Of a stretch of DNA of 64,000 nt, positions 23,415 through 34,773 are shown piece by piece (positions within the stretch are counted from its first letter, which is position 1; each line of letters opens with the position of its first letter). Both the position numbers and the translations under genes were made by a program. The notes beneath the pieces were generated by a model, which saw only the letters and a program-made list of their open reading frames with translations, was not told the origin of the DNA and searched no databases. The stretch is from Bombyx mori (lineage: Eukaryota; Arthropoda; Insecta; Lepidoptera; Bombycidae). The DNA lies in NCBI RefSeq assembly GCF_030269925.1, contig NC_085121.1, forward strand, positions 5,039,501-5,103,500, given 5' to 3'.

Positions 23415-23867
23415 AACTCAACACGTGGTTGACGAAAGCCGTCTAATTATATTTTAAATTGTCTAAGCCGTTTAAACAAATTGAGTAATTCGGGTCTGGC
23501 TTAGTCGTTACGATATTGCTTTTTAGCTAATATATTCTGTTGACTTAGCTTCCAAAGCCAGGAAATAAATACATAGATTGTAAGAGTTCACTTAATTCTG
23601 TATTGCTTTATCTGTAACTCCACTTGTACAATCATTAGATATATGCTCACTACAGAATGTACATCGCTTTTTCTGTCGTTTTTTCAAAGTACCGCCTTTT
23701 TTATTATGTCACGTCTACACTACTGCCATTGCTCCCGCCAACAGTGTTGCTGGTTGGCAATCCGAAAATTGTCTTAATTTTGAACATGATAAATTTTATT
23801 TTAATTATTTTACAACAAACCTTACAATTCTAATACCGGAAGTGGCAGTCAAGAATACAATTAAACG
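23415..23867. other. Upstream non-coding DNA
   Basis: AT-rich, nothing identified. Confidence 0.4.
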
Positions 23868-23982
23868 GTTTTAACGGTCCCCTCCTGGCTGAGCCTTTGC
23901 TCGCCCACCTGTCCTGGTGAAACTGAAAAGGCCTCCGGGCCACCAGTAAGCCTTCAATCATAAAAAAAAAGTTTTAACGGTC
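23868..23982 (+). mobile_element. Very short LINE 3' copy with a perfect 12-bp TSD
   Basis: An 91-bp insert (23880..23970) ends in a run of nine A and sits between exact gttttaacggtc repeats at 23868..23879 and 23971..23982. The insert carries tcctggctgagcctttgctc and ggcctccgggccaccagtaa, unlike the other LINE tails here, so it is a third LINE family. The intact TSD suggests a recent insertion. Confidence 0.85.
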
Positions 23983-24165
23983 AGCTTGTGTGAATCCATA
24001 CCATGTTCGTTACATAATAAGTAACGCTGCGACCGACCGCACCGTACCCGCGCGCTCACCATCACGAGGCCTCGTCGGCGCCTAGTTTCACAACAGCTCA
24101 GCCACCGCAGCCGTTTTCACTTTTTCGCTGTCAAGACCGAACGCTAACGATAAACAAACTAACAT
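23983..24165. promoter_or_regulatory. CpG-rich island with the cctagtttc motif
   Basis: A repeat-free GC/CpG-rich patch (gctgcgaccgaccgcaccg, cgaggcctcgtcggcg) contains gcgcctagtttcacaac at 24079..24095. A related motif occurs in the islands at 40.6, 46.5 and 63.5 kb. The sequence suggests a regulatory element but does not prove it. Confidence 0.35.
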
Positions 24166-24470
24166 TTTGGCCGTCACTGCCAATAAACAAATTAAACGCT
24201 ACATGTCTAAACTACCAAACTTGTGCCGTTCAATTTCGAAACGTAAACGAAAGGCTCAGAGTTCAAATTGCATAAACGCCACTGTATCACCTACGATAGA
24301 ATTTGGCGGGTACATCGCTCTGTTACGAACAAAACAGAAGGCCTTCCTATCCAAAACGCTAGAAACGGAATATGAGCCTTAACAAGCAGTTTTTAGCATT
24401 TAATTTTGTGAATAGAATGTTGTCACAAACATTGTTACGGTATCAAGAGGTTTGTAAAAATGCCGAGGCT

Positions 24471-24483
24471 GTTCATTGACCTT
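24471..24483 (+). promoter_or_regulatory. Ecdysone-response-element-like IR-1 site
   Basis: gttcattgacctt is an inverted repeat of two nuclear-receptor half-sites with a one-base spacer, close to the EcR/USP consensus. A single short site can arise by chance. Its interest lies in the related cluster at 41.5..47.7 kb. Confidence 0.35.
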
Positions 24484-26677
24484 TTTAAGCACATAACACT
24501 GGCGAAACAAAAGACGAATTTTATTAAGATGTAAAGAAGAACCTTGATCTGCAATGCATTATTAACTGCAGTTGAGAAACAACAACGATGGTCCTAAAAC
24601 CCAAATTGCAATAAAATAAAATTAAACGTGTAGAAGAAAATGCCTTCGAATTTTTGCTAGGTACACCATTAATGTCCACAGTTGAATGCGAATTATTTAA
24701 AAACAAATAATATTGTGTTACTAATAATAAAATGGGCAGGTTAAATATGTTTTCTATGTTTCAGTTTGTGTAACATTAAAACAACAACGAAATCGGTTTT
24801 TAGAATGTGGCCATTAATATTTTAAAGATGGGTCTAATAAGCACTGGTTGTGTAGTAGGAACATCTCTCTATCTCTCTCGCACGATCGCATTCCAAATGA
24901 CAGTGACACGGTAAACCGTAACTTATATGTTTTTTTTATAAATGACAGCTACCCTCATTATCATATTTGAATGTTTTCCAAGTTTTTGATCTTCGAAAGA
25001 CTGATAAAGATTATTTCTGCTATTGATAGCATAAGTTATATTTAAATAAATTTATGTAAAACAATCATTTTAAACAATAACAAGACAGTGAACAATTTAC
25101 AAAGTTTCTACTTCAAAGTTTGTTAAAAAGGTACATTCACAGAGTAACTTGGATGTAGACCCGTTCATATATGTATGTAGGTAGAAAGCGCTCTATATTG
25201 TTATTGAAGCTGAAGTTGCAACAACATAAAAACAACAGTGGTTGCAAACGTTGTAATATACAGATTAAGATCGACCTCCAACTTTCAAACGTTCCTATGA
25301 ATTCTCGATACGTACCGGATAATACAGATTAACAGTTAAGTACTCGACTGTACCGAAATAAAGCATTGTACGGCGATCTATAAGTGTTAGCCTGTCATAA
25401 TAATAGTGAGACTGACATTGCCTCTCACCGGCTACGTAACAGACGTTATGTAAAAGGTCTTTACCCTTGTTTATTTGGGACAGCTCTATCAAAGAGATGT
25501 TTTAATTCACGAATGTTTAGCAGTCGACGGTTGGGTAATCGCGCACAGCGATCGGGATGAAATCTCCAAAAACAAAAAAACAAAAAACAAAAAAAAATGT
25601 TTTTGTGCAATAGCACGCAGCTTTTAGCGTCTCGTATGCGTTACAATTAACAGTTTGTTCTGAGTTTGCGAAAGTCTTTTGAAAATTCGTATTCGGGTGT
25701 GGTTTGTTGGTTTGTTTCTCGTTTGCAAATTGACCCCGAAGGTATATACTTTCGTGATCATATTTTATATATTAAGTAATATTTGTAAGCTTACTATTGT
25801 TTTTTTATAATGAGGTTGGGTTTTATTTTTAAATGATTTGTCGGTAACGTTAAACGGGGTTACGAGTGCTCACGATTGCAAATTACATTGTCAGTGACCG
25901 TGATGACAAGCGAATTTAAGTCGTTTACTTAAATCTTAAAGTTCATTTCAATTCATCAGTAATAAAACTTAATAATTATTCAATAGTACAAGGAAATTTT
26001 TGAATTTCCTAATTTTTTTTATATCATAATTATCATCATTATTTTTATTATCATTATTAATTTTGGATTGGAAACGTATTTCAGTTTTCAGATTTTCTTT
26101 CACAATTTTTCTGCGACCCTAAACAGAAATGTTTTAATTGTGGCAAATTAACTTTTATGTCTATCATATTTGGCGCTTGTGAAAGAGGTCTGTGGAATCG
26201 AAATGTAAGGTTGCCGTGATATGCCACTGTAGTGTTTTCAATGCTGTATCTAACGTGATGTTTCGCCTTAAAATTACATGCTGAATGCCTAATGTTTCGT
26301 AAGGGGCCACCAGTCGATGCATCCTTGCGTAATTTCTACCAAAAGCAATGTCAGCCGACGACTCTTATGTAACAGTAGCGATGGCTGGCGCATATTATTT
26401 TTTCTCTATATTTAAATGTAGAGATGGGCATTTGCAACAAATTCACTTGACTGTCATTATCAAAGCTGCTTAGTTCTTCAATACAAACTTCACGAACTTT
26501 AAAGAAATCACTCAACTTAGTTTTGTAAGAGAGCTTGCGGTACGTCGTGTAGGTGGGAGTTGGTGCCCACATTAAGACGTAAGCTCTCGTGCCAGACATA
26601 GACACAATTTATCTCAAAGCTTAAATTGTGTATATTCTATAGAAACGTGTCTATCTATAGCACTAACATTTACGCCC
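24484..26677. other. Upstream non-coding DNA
   Basis: AT-rich, no gene. There is an A-rich simple stretch at 25565..25600 (aaaaacaaaaaaacaaaaaa) and AT-rich ttatcattatt runs near 26030. Confidence 0.45.
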
Positions 26678-26863
26678 CTTTTTTTATTGCTTAGATGGGT
26701 GGACGATCTCACAGCCCACTTGGTGTTACTGGAGTCCATTGACATCTACGACGTAAATGCGCCACCCACCTTGAGATAAAAGTTCTAAGGTCTCAAGTAT
26801 AGTTACAACGGCTGCCCCACCCTTCAAACCGAAACGCATTACTGCTTCACGGCAGAAATAACA
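26678..26863 (-). mobile_element. Bm1 SINE, 5' truncated
   Basis: Runs from tttttttattgcttagatgg to cttcacggcagaaataac. Truncated before the ggtaggtacc block, with a short deletion after ttggtgtta. Confidence 0.9.
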
Positions 26864-27520
26864 TGATATCGTGCGAAATCAATTACGAAATAAATAAGGT
26901 CCCGAATTGTATTGTCTTATAAATTTACATTTGACTCAGCATGCGTTGATTGCACAAGTTACGAAATAGCCCCGAGACCAAACGTTTAAGCGAATTTCCT
27001 CATACAAACTCTCGTTAACCCAGCTACCAGAAATATTACACGGCCTCAGAGTCAACGGATAGTGTGTGTTTTAGTTTCCATGTTTACAACTTGTTAATCT
27101 ATTTCAGAGGATGTGTTGCAAGACCGTGTGTCGTTTGATCGATCGTTGTTTTATTTAGAAAATGTTTCTGTTTACACAGTAGTCCCTGTAAAATGTTTAT
27201 TGTTCGTATTAAAACTGCACGTTTTAATGGTGACCCTAAAACAAGAGTATTAAAAAACTGCGTATACTGAAAAATCTGACGAGAATTATTTCGGAACGAT
27301 GCGACGGATGCGGCCTGTGAATTACAGGGAAACGAAGATGGGTCAAGTAAATTAATATTCGTGTAAAAACTGGTGGTAATGCTTCAGCAGTCACTCGTAA
27401 AACGTTCCTTCATCGAAAATAAAAGTTGAGTACGACGACAAACGAAATGAGCATCTTGAAAGCTGTGAAATATTTCCGTTACGTCATTTATTTTTGTAAT
27501 ATTCAAATTTAAAATAATTA
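26864..27520. other. Upstream non-coding DNA
   Basis: No gene. A tctggtggtaatgc-like piece at 27368 may be a trace of Bm1. Confidence 0.4.
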
Positions 27521-28137
27521 AATAAGAAGCCAAGCGACCAATTTACATTATGACTGCTGAGATTATTATAATGGCGTACCTCAAATGTAGTTTCAAAGCG
27601 TAGACCAATATACATATACTAGAGGTCCCGGAGTAGTCGAAATTCGACTATAATTAATTGAAATTGTATAATAAGTTTGTACACTATTATGATTTTATTT
27701 TATACTTCTATATTCACAAATTTCCCCAAGGCTACTCTATAAAAAATATTAATAAAGACAAACAATATTTAATCTATTCTCAATTTGACCACAGACGTCA
27801 AGAACAAAAGTTTGACAATAAATAGTATGCATGCGTGTGTGCGTCAAATACATGGTATTTAGTTTGTGTAATGTTTTCTTTATTGATTTAATGTTAAGAT
27901 ACATTATTTAAAAAAAAAATTAGCATTGTGCACTTCTTCTCTATATCCTGTATAAGTGTGGGAAATTTCATACTCCTCCGTACGCGCAATCTTCGTAAAA
28001 AGGGATACAAAGTTTTTGCTTCACGTATTAATATATAGATTAATAAGAAGCCAAGCGACCAATTTACATTATGACTGCTGAGATTATTATAATGGCGTAC
28101 GTCAAATGAAGTTTCAAAGCGTAGACCAATATACATA
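27521..28137 (+). mobile_element. LINE 3' fragment flanked by 96-bp direct repeats
   Basis: 27521..27616 and 28042..28137 are the same 96-bp sequence with two mismatches (gtacctcaaatgtag versus gtacgtcaaatgaag). Between them lies a 425-bp segment, gaggtcccggagtagtcg ... ttgcttcacgtattaatata. It is also found, inverted, at 59911..60334, so it is a dispersed element, likely a non-LTR 3' end. The arrangement looks like an insertion with an unusually long target duplication. Confidence 0.75.
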
Positions 28138-29917
28138 ATAATATATTTACGCGATAAACTATTCGATTTATATAGCTCGTGTATGCGAGTTGTATGAATC
28201 GGACCTGAGGGTGTTAAAGGTACTTATAAAAACACGCGAGCTAGTCACGCGAGCTTGCCACAGTAACACACTGCTAAAGAAACGCCGAGGAAAACGTCTT
28301 CCGGGGTGAACGGCCGCATTGCGTAAAGAACCAACCAGCGGTGGCGCAACATGTGCGCGCGCCCCTGTTTGCGATGCTCTTGCATACCGGCCAGTGCCAT
28401 CTATCGACCGCGGTGCAATCCAAACTGAATATACCTGAAAACCTATTGTCTTTATTCATTTATGCGCTTAGCGTTTATAAGTTTATTGGTACAAAGCCCC
28501 TTTTAGTCCGTTGGAAACCTGCAAGAATGACGCAAAGCCCAATTGGACGTATCGTGTATCGCCTTCTAATGAACGGTTTCAAAAGTGTTATGTATGAAAA
28601 AACAAAAAAAACAGTATCAGTATTAAAATTCTGATTTCGTTGAGAATAAATAACACGTTTCGCTATAAATTTTTAAATGTGTGCATGCAAATTGCAATAT
28701 GTGAGCGCGCAAAGCGTGAGTGACGAAATTATATTTTATTTAATTCCTAGGTCAAGGTTCGGCTACTCTTCGAAATGGGAAAATTGCCACATATCGGCGA
28801 CCTTAACTCGCGGCGAGACCGCTGGTTTCGTAAGGCGATATCGCGAATAAAGCTGTTTTTACACTAGCAATTTTATCGAATGCTTTAAACAACCACAGGT
28901 AGTATCACGCCGCGCCGTTTATATGTACTGTTACGAAATTTGTTTGAAATAATTAAAGCAAAAACACTTATTTTAGTTGATTCTATTTCCGTTGAAGAAA
29001 TACAAAAGGATTTCACTTTAAATATCAATCGCGTTAAGAATCATTATTGTCTTGTTATTGTTCGTCGTATTGTCTGCAAGATACTTTAACTCGAAGAAAT
29101 GGAAAGTCGATTATACAACGTACACCTGAACGGTCCGTGAAAGGCGCGTGAGTTTTAATGTCAGCCACCCGTGGTCAAGGCTTCATGTTTTAGTGCTTGC
29201 TTCACGAGATTTTATTTTCAATGTTGTTGATCGCGGACGTTGATTCGCGTCGAATCAAAGCCAGTCGCCATATTTATTTTTTCGTTCTCGTCAGTGGCAA
29301 CGTAAAAAGAATAGGTTGAAAATAACCTGCGCCATTTTGTATGAGTAGCACGTGACTCATTGACGGAATTGTTATTTGATACGTCATGCATATGTAGGGT
29401 CCATTAACGCGTCACGAATAAATTCAATTTCAATTCATTTTGATGGAAACGCCGTAATTTCAAACTAGAAACATTTCATTTTTAAAACTGACATTTTAAT
29501 TACACTTAAATGCACAAAACCAGTTATCTAATTAGGAACTGTATTTATCATTTAAATGTTTAGTAATTGCTGTCATTTTAGTCTCGTTTACATGAACAAA
29601 GGTAAATCAACGTTATTCAAATTCTGACTCGTTTAACAACGCGAAATTTAATACAGCTAAAAACTCACACTTTTGAAAGCATCATACCGTAAGCATCAAT
29701 TTACTTCCATTGACACGGCAATCTTGAAAGCGAGTTTAAACTATAAAATAATTTCAATTTCTCGAGTCACGTCACGTCTGTAAATGTGAACGAACCTTAA
29801 GTTGAAAGCGAGAGTAATTGTCGGTCTAGGCTGCGCGAGCGCATGGCCCGTTAACGGTACCCTGCGTAAAACATTCTCAACATAATAGTACTTCCCCTAG
29901 GAATAAGCATTCACGTT
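28138..29917. other. Upstream non-coding DNA with two CpG patches
   Basis: CpG-rich repeat-free patches lie at about 28255..28420 and 28775..28920. Open frames run across the first on both strands without splice signals. Nothing else is recognised. Confidence 0.4.
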
Positions 29918-30053
29918 TTTTTTTTTATTACTTAGATGGGTGGACGAGCTCACAGCCCACCTGGTGTTAAGTGGTTACTAGAGCCCATAGACATCTACAA
30001 TGTAAATGCGCCACCCACCTTGAGATATAAGTTCTAAGGTCTCAGTATAGTTA
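29918..30053 (-). mobile_element. Bm1 SINE, 3' half only
   Basis: A well-conserved inverted 3' half ending abruptly at agtatagttac. Confidence 0.9.
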
Positions 30054-30189
30054 CACTTACAGTCACGTGCTCTTATTTCTTTATACCTTTTCTCTGCATA
30101 GACGAAAATGCTCACGGTTAGTGATGTTAATTGCTAACTTGAACCCGTATTATTTATTATATTGTCATGAATTATATTGTCCGTCTGAG

Positions 30190-30365
30190 CCTTGAAGCCG
30201 GATCGCATTTCTGCTTTGGGACAGAAACGGGCGGGTTGATGGTACCTAGATGTGTCGTCACATTAGACTTTCTACAAGTAATTACACAAATTATAATTTA
30301 GGTTCGATTTTTATTACACGATACTATTCCTTTATCGTGGAAGTCATTCGTGCATTTGATTCGCA
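30190..30365 (-). repeat. Worn Bm1 5' half
   Basis: gaagccggatcgcatttctgctttgggacagaaacgggcggg and the distal ttacacaaattataattta ... cacgatactattcctttatcgtggaag follow the inverted 5' half of Bm1. It is far more diverged than the neighbour at 29918, so the two are probably separate insertions rather than one split copy. Confidence 0.65.
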
Positions 30366-31193
30366 AATTTTGTATATTATGACATTTTTGTAACCTGTCT
30401 ATCTTGTGATTATACGTATCGGTTAGCAGGGAGTAAGTAAAAAATGGCCGTACTTTCCTAACATTTACAAATTTTCTATTTAACTTATTTATAAACTTTA
30501 ATTTACATATGTAAATTTTAAGAGTTTTATTTCCTTTTTCTTTTTTTATATTACATTAAAGTAGTTCATAAAAATGTTAGCTTAAATTTTATTGTTTTTG
30601 TGAATAAAATTGAGTAGCGACAAATTTAAAATATAATCAAGTTTTAGAATTGCTTTTTATTTTATTAAAAAAATATTCTCTTTCCATATTATTAAAGCGT
30701 TTTCGTTTCCGTAACCACCAGAAGCGGTCAAGCACCACACAGGCCATACCACTTTCTCTTTCGATAGCTGATCGTGCCACCTATACGTACACACAATATT
30801 AACACATGGATCTCCGGGCGTTCGTTGTTACATCATGGATAAGTTTAGCTGACGCATCATTTGAAAGGTTATCATCTATTCATAGTATGGCACCTCGCTT
30901 TCCATAATGTTTAAGGGGCGGATCATATTTCAAGATCATTCACCTCTGTTTTCATTTAGTGTTAGGACATCATTTAGGACTGATTGGAATAATTATATTG
31001 ACAACCTGTTCTATTCGTAAATGTTGATTAAGGATTTCTTAAATAAACTATAGAATATTTTTGGCCTATAGCAAATTGGCTGTGATTTGAATTGGGAAAA
31101 AATGAGATGTCCTACATCAAACGCGATTTTTGTTTTCGCTTGGTCTTGGCAATAGGCGACGGCACCAACATAACATCAAGTGAGTTGTAAACA
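30366..31193. other. Upstream non-coding DNA
   Basis: AT-rich. A modestly GC patch at 30715..30800 shows no frame. Confidence 0.4.
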
Positions 31194-31381
31194 TCGATTG
31201 AGATTGTGGGTAGTAAGAAATGTCGAGAATATTATACTAATACTGTGAATTTAATATAATGTGTATTTGAGTTGAAACTTTCGATGAAAACATTCGATTG
31301 AGATTGTGGGTAGTAAGAAATGTCGAGAATATTATACTAATACTGTGAATTTAATATAATGTGTATTTGAGTTGAAACTTT
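31194..31381. repeat. Perfect 88-bp tandem duplication
   Basis: The unit tcgattgagattgtgggtag ... gagttgaaacttt occurs at 31194..31281 and 31294..31381 without a visible mismatch, separated by 12 bp. The identity implies a recent local duplication. The unit itself is AT-rich and matches no element I know. Confidence 0.9.
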
Positions 31382-31705
31382 ATTTCGTCAACAAAGTAAT
31401 TTGAAAATCGAACGAAATCTTTTCTCTTCTTAGAGTCACACCATTATGTAAATACCGGGCGTGGAACAACTATTGAACTTGATCAATTAATTAATATATA
31501 TATTTTTTTTGTAATCCCATGATTTATTACATTATATGTTCGATTTGTAATTTTATTTCCTATTACGTAATTAATGTTAACTCCCAAAAGATGATATTTG
31601 ATTTGGTAGCTGGTTGCGCAACAACTAACATCTCGGAGTGTTATTTTAGCCGAATACAAGTGAAAGTGTAGTGTCTTTTTCTATTTTATAGGTTGTAAAA
31701 TTATG
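31382..31705. other. AT-rich non-coding DNA
   Basis: Nothing identified. Confidence 0.4.
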
Positions 31706-31818
31706 GTAGGCAGCGGCTTGGCTCTGCCCCTGGCATTGCTGACGTCCATGAGCGACGGTGACCACTTACCATCAGGTGGGCCGTATGCTCGTCTGCCTAC
31801 AAAGGCAATAAAAAAAAA
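31706..31818 (+). mobile_element. LINE 3' tail, ggcagacgagcatacggcc family
   Basis: A plus-strand copy from ggtaggcagcggcttggctc through tggcattgctgacgtcc and gggccgtatgctcgtctgcc to a poly(A) end. It directly abuts the next Bm1. Confidence 0.88.
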
Positions 31819-32178
31819 CTCATTTCTGTAATGAAGTACGTACTTAATAAATGTTCACAATTGACTTCCACGGTAATGGAATAACATCGTGTTATAAAAA
31901 TCAAACCCGCAAAATTATAATTTGCGTAATTACTAGTAGTGGGATCTCTTGTGGGTCCGCACGGGTAGATACCGCGTCCTTGCCTATTTCTGCCGTGAAG
32001 CAGTAATGCGTTTCGGTTTGAAGGGTGGGGCAGCCGTTGTGACTATACTGAGACCTTAGAACTCATATCTCAAGATGAGTGGCGGTATTTACGTTGTAGA
32101 TGTCTATGGGCTCCAGTAACCACTTAACACTGTGGTGGGCTGTGAGCTCGTCCATCCATCTATGCAATAAATAAATAA
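31819..32178 (+). mobile_element. Bm1 SINE, missing the tRNA-like head
   Basis: Starts at ctcatttctgtaatgaagt, directly after the A-tail of the LINE copy, and continues through the intact body to caataaataaataaatg. The B box is lost at the junction. The LINE tail may have inserted into the SINE's head, or the SINE may be 5' truncated. Confidence 0.9.
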
Positions 32179-32766
32179 ATGTACTACAACTGCCTTCTAC
32201 GGCGTAAAAAAATCATAGTAGATCGGAGTCGATTACTACCAAGGCGTGTTTGCTTAGATTTGTGTTATTCATAACCTCGGTACCAAAGTAGACAAATTTA
32301 TATTGTAAATCAGCGTCAACAATAAGATTAGAAACAATAGACGGAGGCTCGAGTCCGTGACTTCGTGGCAACATTGCAGGCGTACAAAGGTTTGCAGGCA
32401 AGGCCGCTGGGCCTACAGCCTGCGTGGGAAGCCTTACAAGCAATAACAAGTCCTACTGCAAGCGAAAATGGAACAAAACGATTTGTAATCTCTTCCCGAA
32501 TCTCATGTGATATTAAAAAAAAATTCAGCTGAGTAAATTGTTATAAAGATGTTATGGACACTTTTTTTTTATTGCTTGAATCAAATAGCAAGAAAAAAAT
32601 CATTTAAATAACAGTTTCAAATATTATTTGGCGTGCCGTATCTAATTTATGTGTATTTTTCTTGAGCTTAAACGAGTGAAAGAGCTTATGAACCTGATTC
32701 TAAGTGGTTTACAAATACTATAAATATTAACCACGCAAATTCCGCCATCAATCGTGAGACATTTTT
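32179..32766. other. Non-coding DNA
   Basis: No gene. A T-run followed by attgctt at 32562..32580 may be the last bases of another inverted SINE tail. Confidence 0.4.
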
Positions 32767-32872
32767 TGTTTTTCTTTTTTCTTAGATGAATGGACGAGCT
32801 CACAGCCCACCTGGTGTTAAGTGATTACCGGAGCCCATAGACATTTACAACGTAAATGCGCCATCCATCAAA
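32767..32872 (-). mobile_element. Bm1 SINE, short 3' fragment
   Basis: From ttcttagatgaatggacgag to gcgccatccatc. The rest of the body is missing. Confidence 0.85.
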
Positions 32873-33872
32873 CATACAATTAACAATTAATTCTTGGGAG
32901 ATAATGTTTTTACATACAAGAATGATTTCCTGTTTATAGTTACGACTGTATATTTTTTTTCTTATTTAATATACACAGATTTCAATTAATAGATGATTTA
33001 GTACGTTAATATTCCGTTTGATTCACACTCTTAAAGTACATAGCCCACTGTGAAGCAAGTACTTTATCTTTGTTGCAACTCTTGAACTTAGTTCGGTTTA
33101 CGCAACAAGCTGTGTTCGATAAAATCGACATTTCTAGGAACCGTAGTTGGCGCTATTGGCATCCGCTACACCTTGTTAGGAAAAGTTTTGAAGGGCCTTT
33201 GAAAGATATGTTTCGGTAAGACAACTAGAGTAATTTACGTTTGTCTTTGAAAGTAGTTTATATGGGTTTAGAACTCGTGGGAACAACATATCGAGGTACT
33301 ACTTTTTAAGGTATGTTATTTTATTATAATCTATTTTTATTTTCATCATGGAGAAGAGGATCAGTTTCGATAATATGTGATTTTAAGTCTGTAATCTTTA
33401 ATGATAATTGAAAATTCCAGGTCAATAGCAAACGTTTGCTTACGTGTTTTAATTTTAGCTCATATGTCATGTTATTTTTCGTTATTTATGATAAGTGGAC
33501 AAGTCTTGTTGAAGCAACATTACGGAAATTACGATTTTAAATAATCTTTCAGCACGTTTGAGACACTATAATTTCTTAGACCGTGTCAAATTAAAAGTAC
33601 AAGTGCGAGATATAAACGGTAAGGTATTTTTAGTAATAATCGTCATCGTGGAGATTTGACATGGCAATAGTCAGTCCGAATAACAATTGTAGTTTTCAAC
33701 ACGTTGGGCCTTACATAGTGGTAGAAAGACATGCAAAACGAAATGTTTCACATAACAATACAGCTTGGTACGGCAACACTTCATTAGAAAGAACGCCAAG
33801 ATCACTATTGGTAGGGCATTTTGTGAGCCAGAACTGTGCGATATCGCAATCCTGCCCATCTCGGCCGCGAAG
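32873..33872. other. Non-coding DNA
   Basis: AT-rich. Overlapping short frames near 33660..33995 run into the adjacent SINE and are not genes. Confidence 0.45.
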
Positions 33873-34121
33873 TTTTTTTTTTTTATTGCTTTGATGGGTG
33901 GACGAGCTCACAGCCCACCTGGTGTTAAGTGGTTACTGGAGCTCATAGACATCTACAACGTTAATGCGCCACCCACCTTGAGATATAAGTTCTAAGGGTC
34001 TCAGTATAGTTACAACGGCTGCCCCACCCTTCAAACCGAAACGCAATACTGCTTCACGGCAGAAATAGGCAGGGTGGTGGTACCTACCCGCGCGGACTCA
34101 CAAGAGGTCCTACCACCAGTA
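33873..34121 (-). mobile_element. Bm1 SINE, 5' truncated
   Basis: A near-consensus inverted copy from a 12-T run to cctaccaccagta. Confidence 0.93.
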
Positions 34122-34572
34122 ACAGAAGCTATATATCTGGTTGCAGACAGCCTTCACCTCATCCAATTGAGAGGTTTACCTCAACTCTCAAACTCGGTGG
34201 TAGCATTCAAATTGCCAATGACTTAGCAACCACTTAGAATCGGGTTTCCCGTAAGATTACATAGGGCAAACCGATCTAATGCTATAGAACAAGAAAGAAA
34301 AAATCCAAGTTGAATTTATTTAGCGGTTAAATTGTCTACACGAAGCAACGCATCAAACCGCTGACGGCTTTACGGTCTTATCATTGACCCTAATTTTAGA
34401 GAACTCGCTCCCGCCGCTCTGTTACTCACTACTAACCATGTGCGGATAAAATTATACACGTGTGCCTCTTACTGGAAAAATCTAAAATAGAACTATGACT
34501 TATGACACCGCCGACAAGCATCGCATACCTTCGATAAAAAAAATTGGGGATATTGTATAAAAGGACTTTTTT
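34122..34572. other. Non-coding DNA
   Basis: Nothing identified. Confidence 0.4.
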
Positions 34573-34618
34573 CTTTTCTTTTTTTATTTCCCTTATAAGC
34601 AGACGAGCATACGATCCA
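34573..34618 (-). repeat. LINE tail fragment, ggcagacgagcatacgg family
   Basis: tttatttcccttataagcagacgagcatacgatcc is only the last 40 bases of that family. It is immediately followed by an inverted Bm1. Confidence 0.65.
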
Positions 34619-34773
34619 TATTTTTTCTTTTTTCTTATTGCTTAGATGGGTGAACGATGCGCCACCCACCTTGAGATAAAGTTTCAAGGTCTCAGTATAG
34701 TTACAACGGCTGCCCCACCCTTCAAACCGAAACGCATTACTGCTTCACGGTAGAAATAGGCGGGGTGGTGGTA
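34619..34773 (-). mobile_element. Bm1 SINE, right-hand part displaced by a LINE
   Basis: An inverted Bm1 with a deletion after gggtgaacgatg. It runs to ggggtggtggtac and stops there. The missing part, cctaaccgcgcggactcacaagaggtcctaccac, is found at 35957..35990 on the far side of the LINE. The two pieces are one SINE split by the jockey insertion. Confidence 0.88.

Noticed and set aside
24167..24382. 71-codon frame next to the 24-kb island
   Set aside because: Starts at a non-ATG codon, has no splice context and no recognised motif.
29918..30365. One Bm1 split by a 136-bp insertion
   Set aside because: The two halves differ greatly in divergence from the consensus, so separate insertions are more likely.
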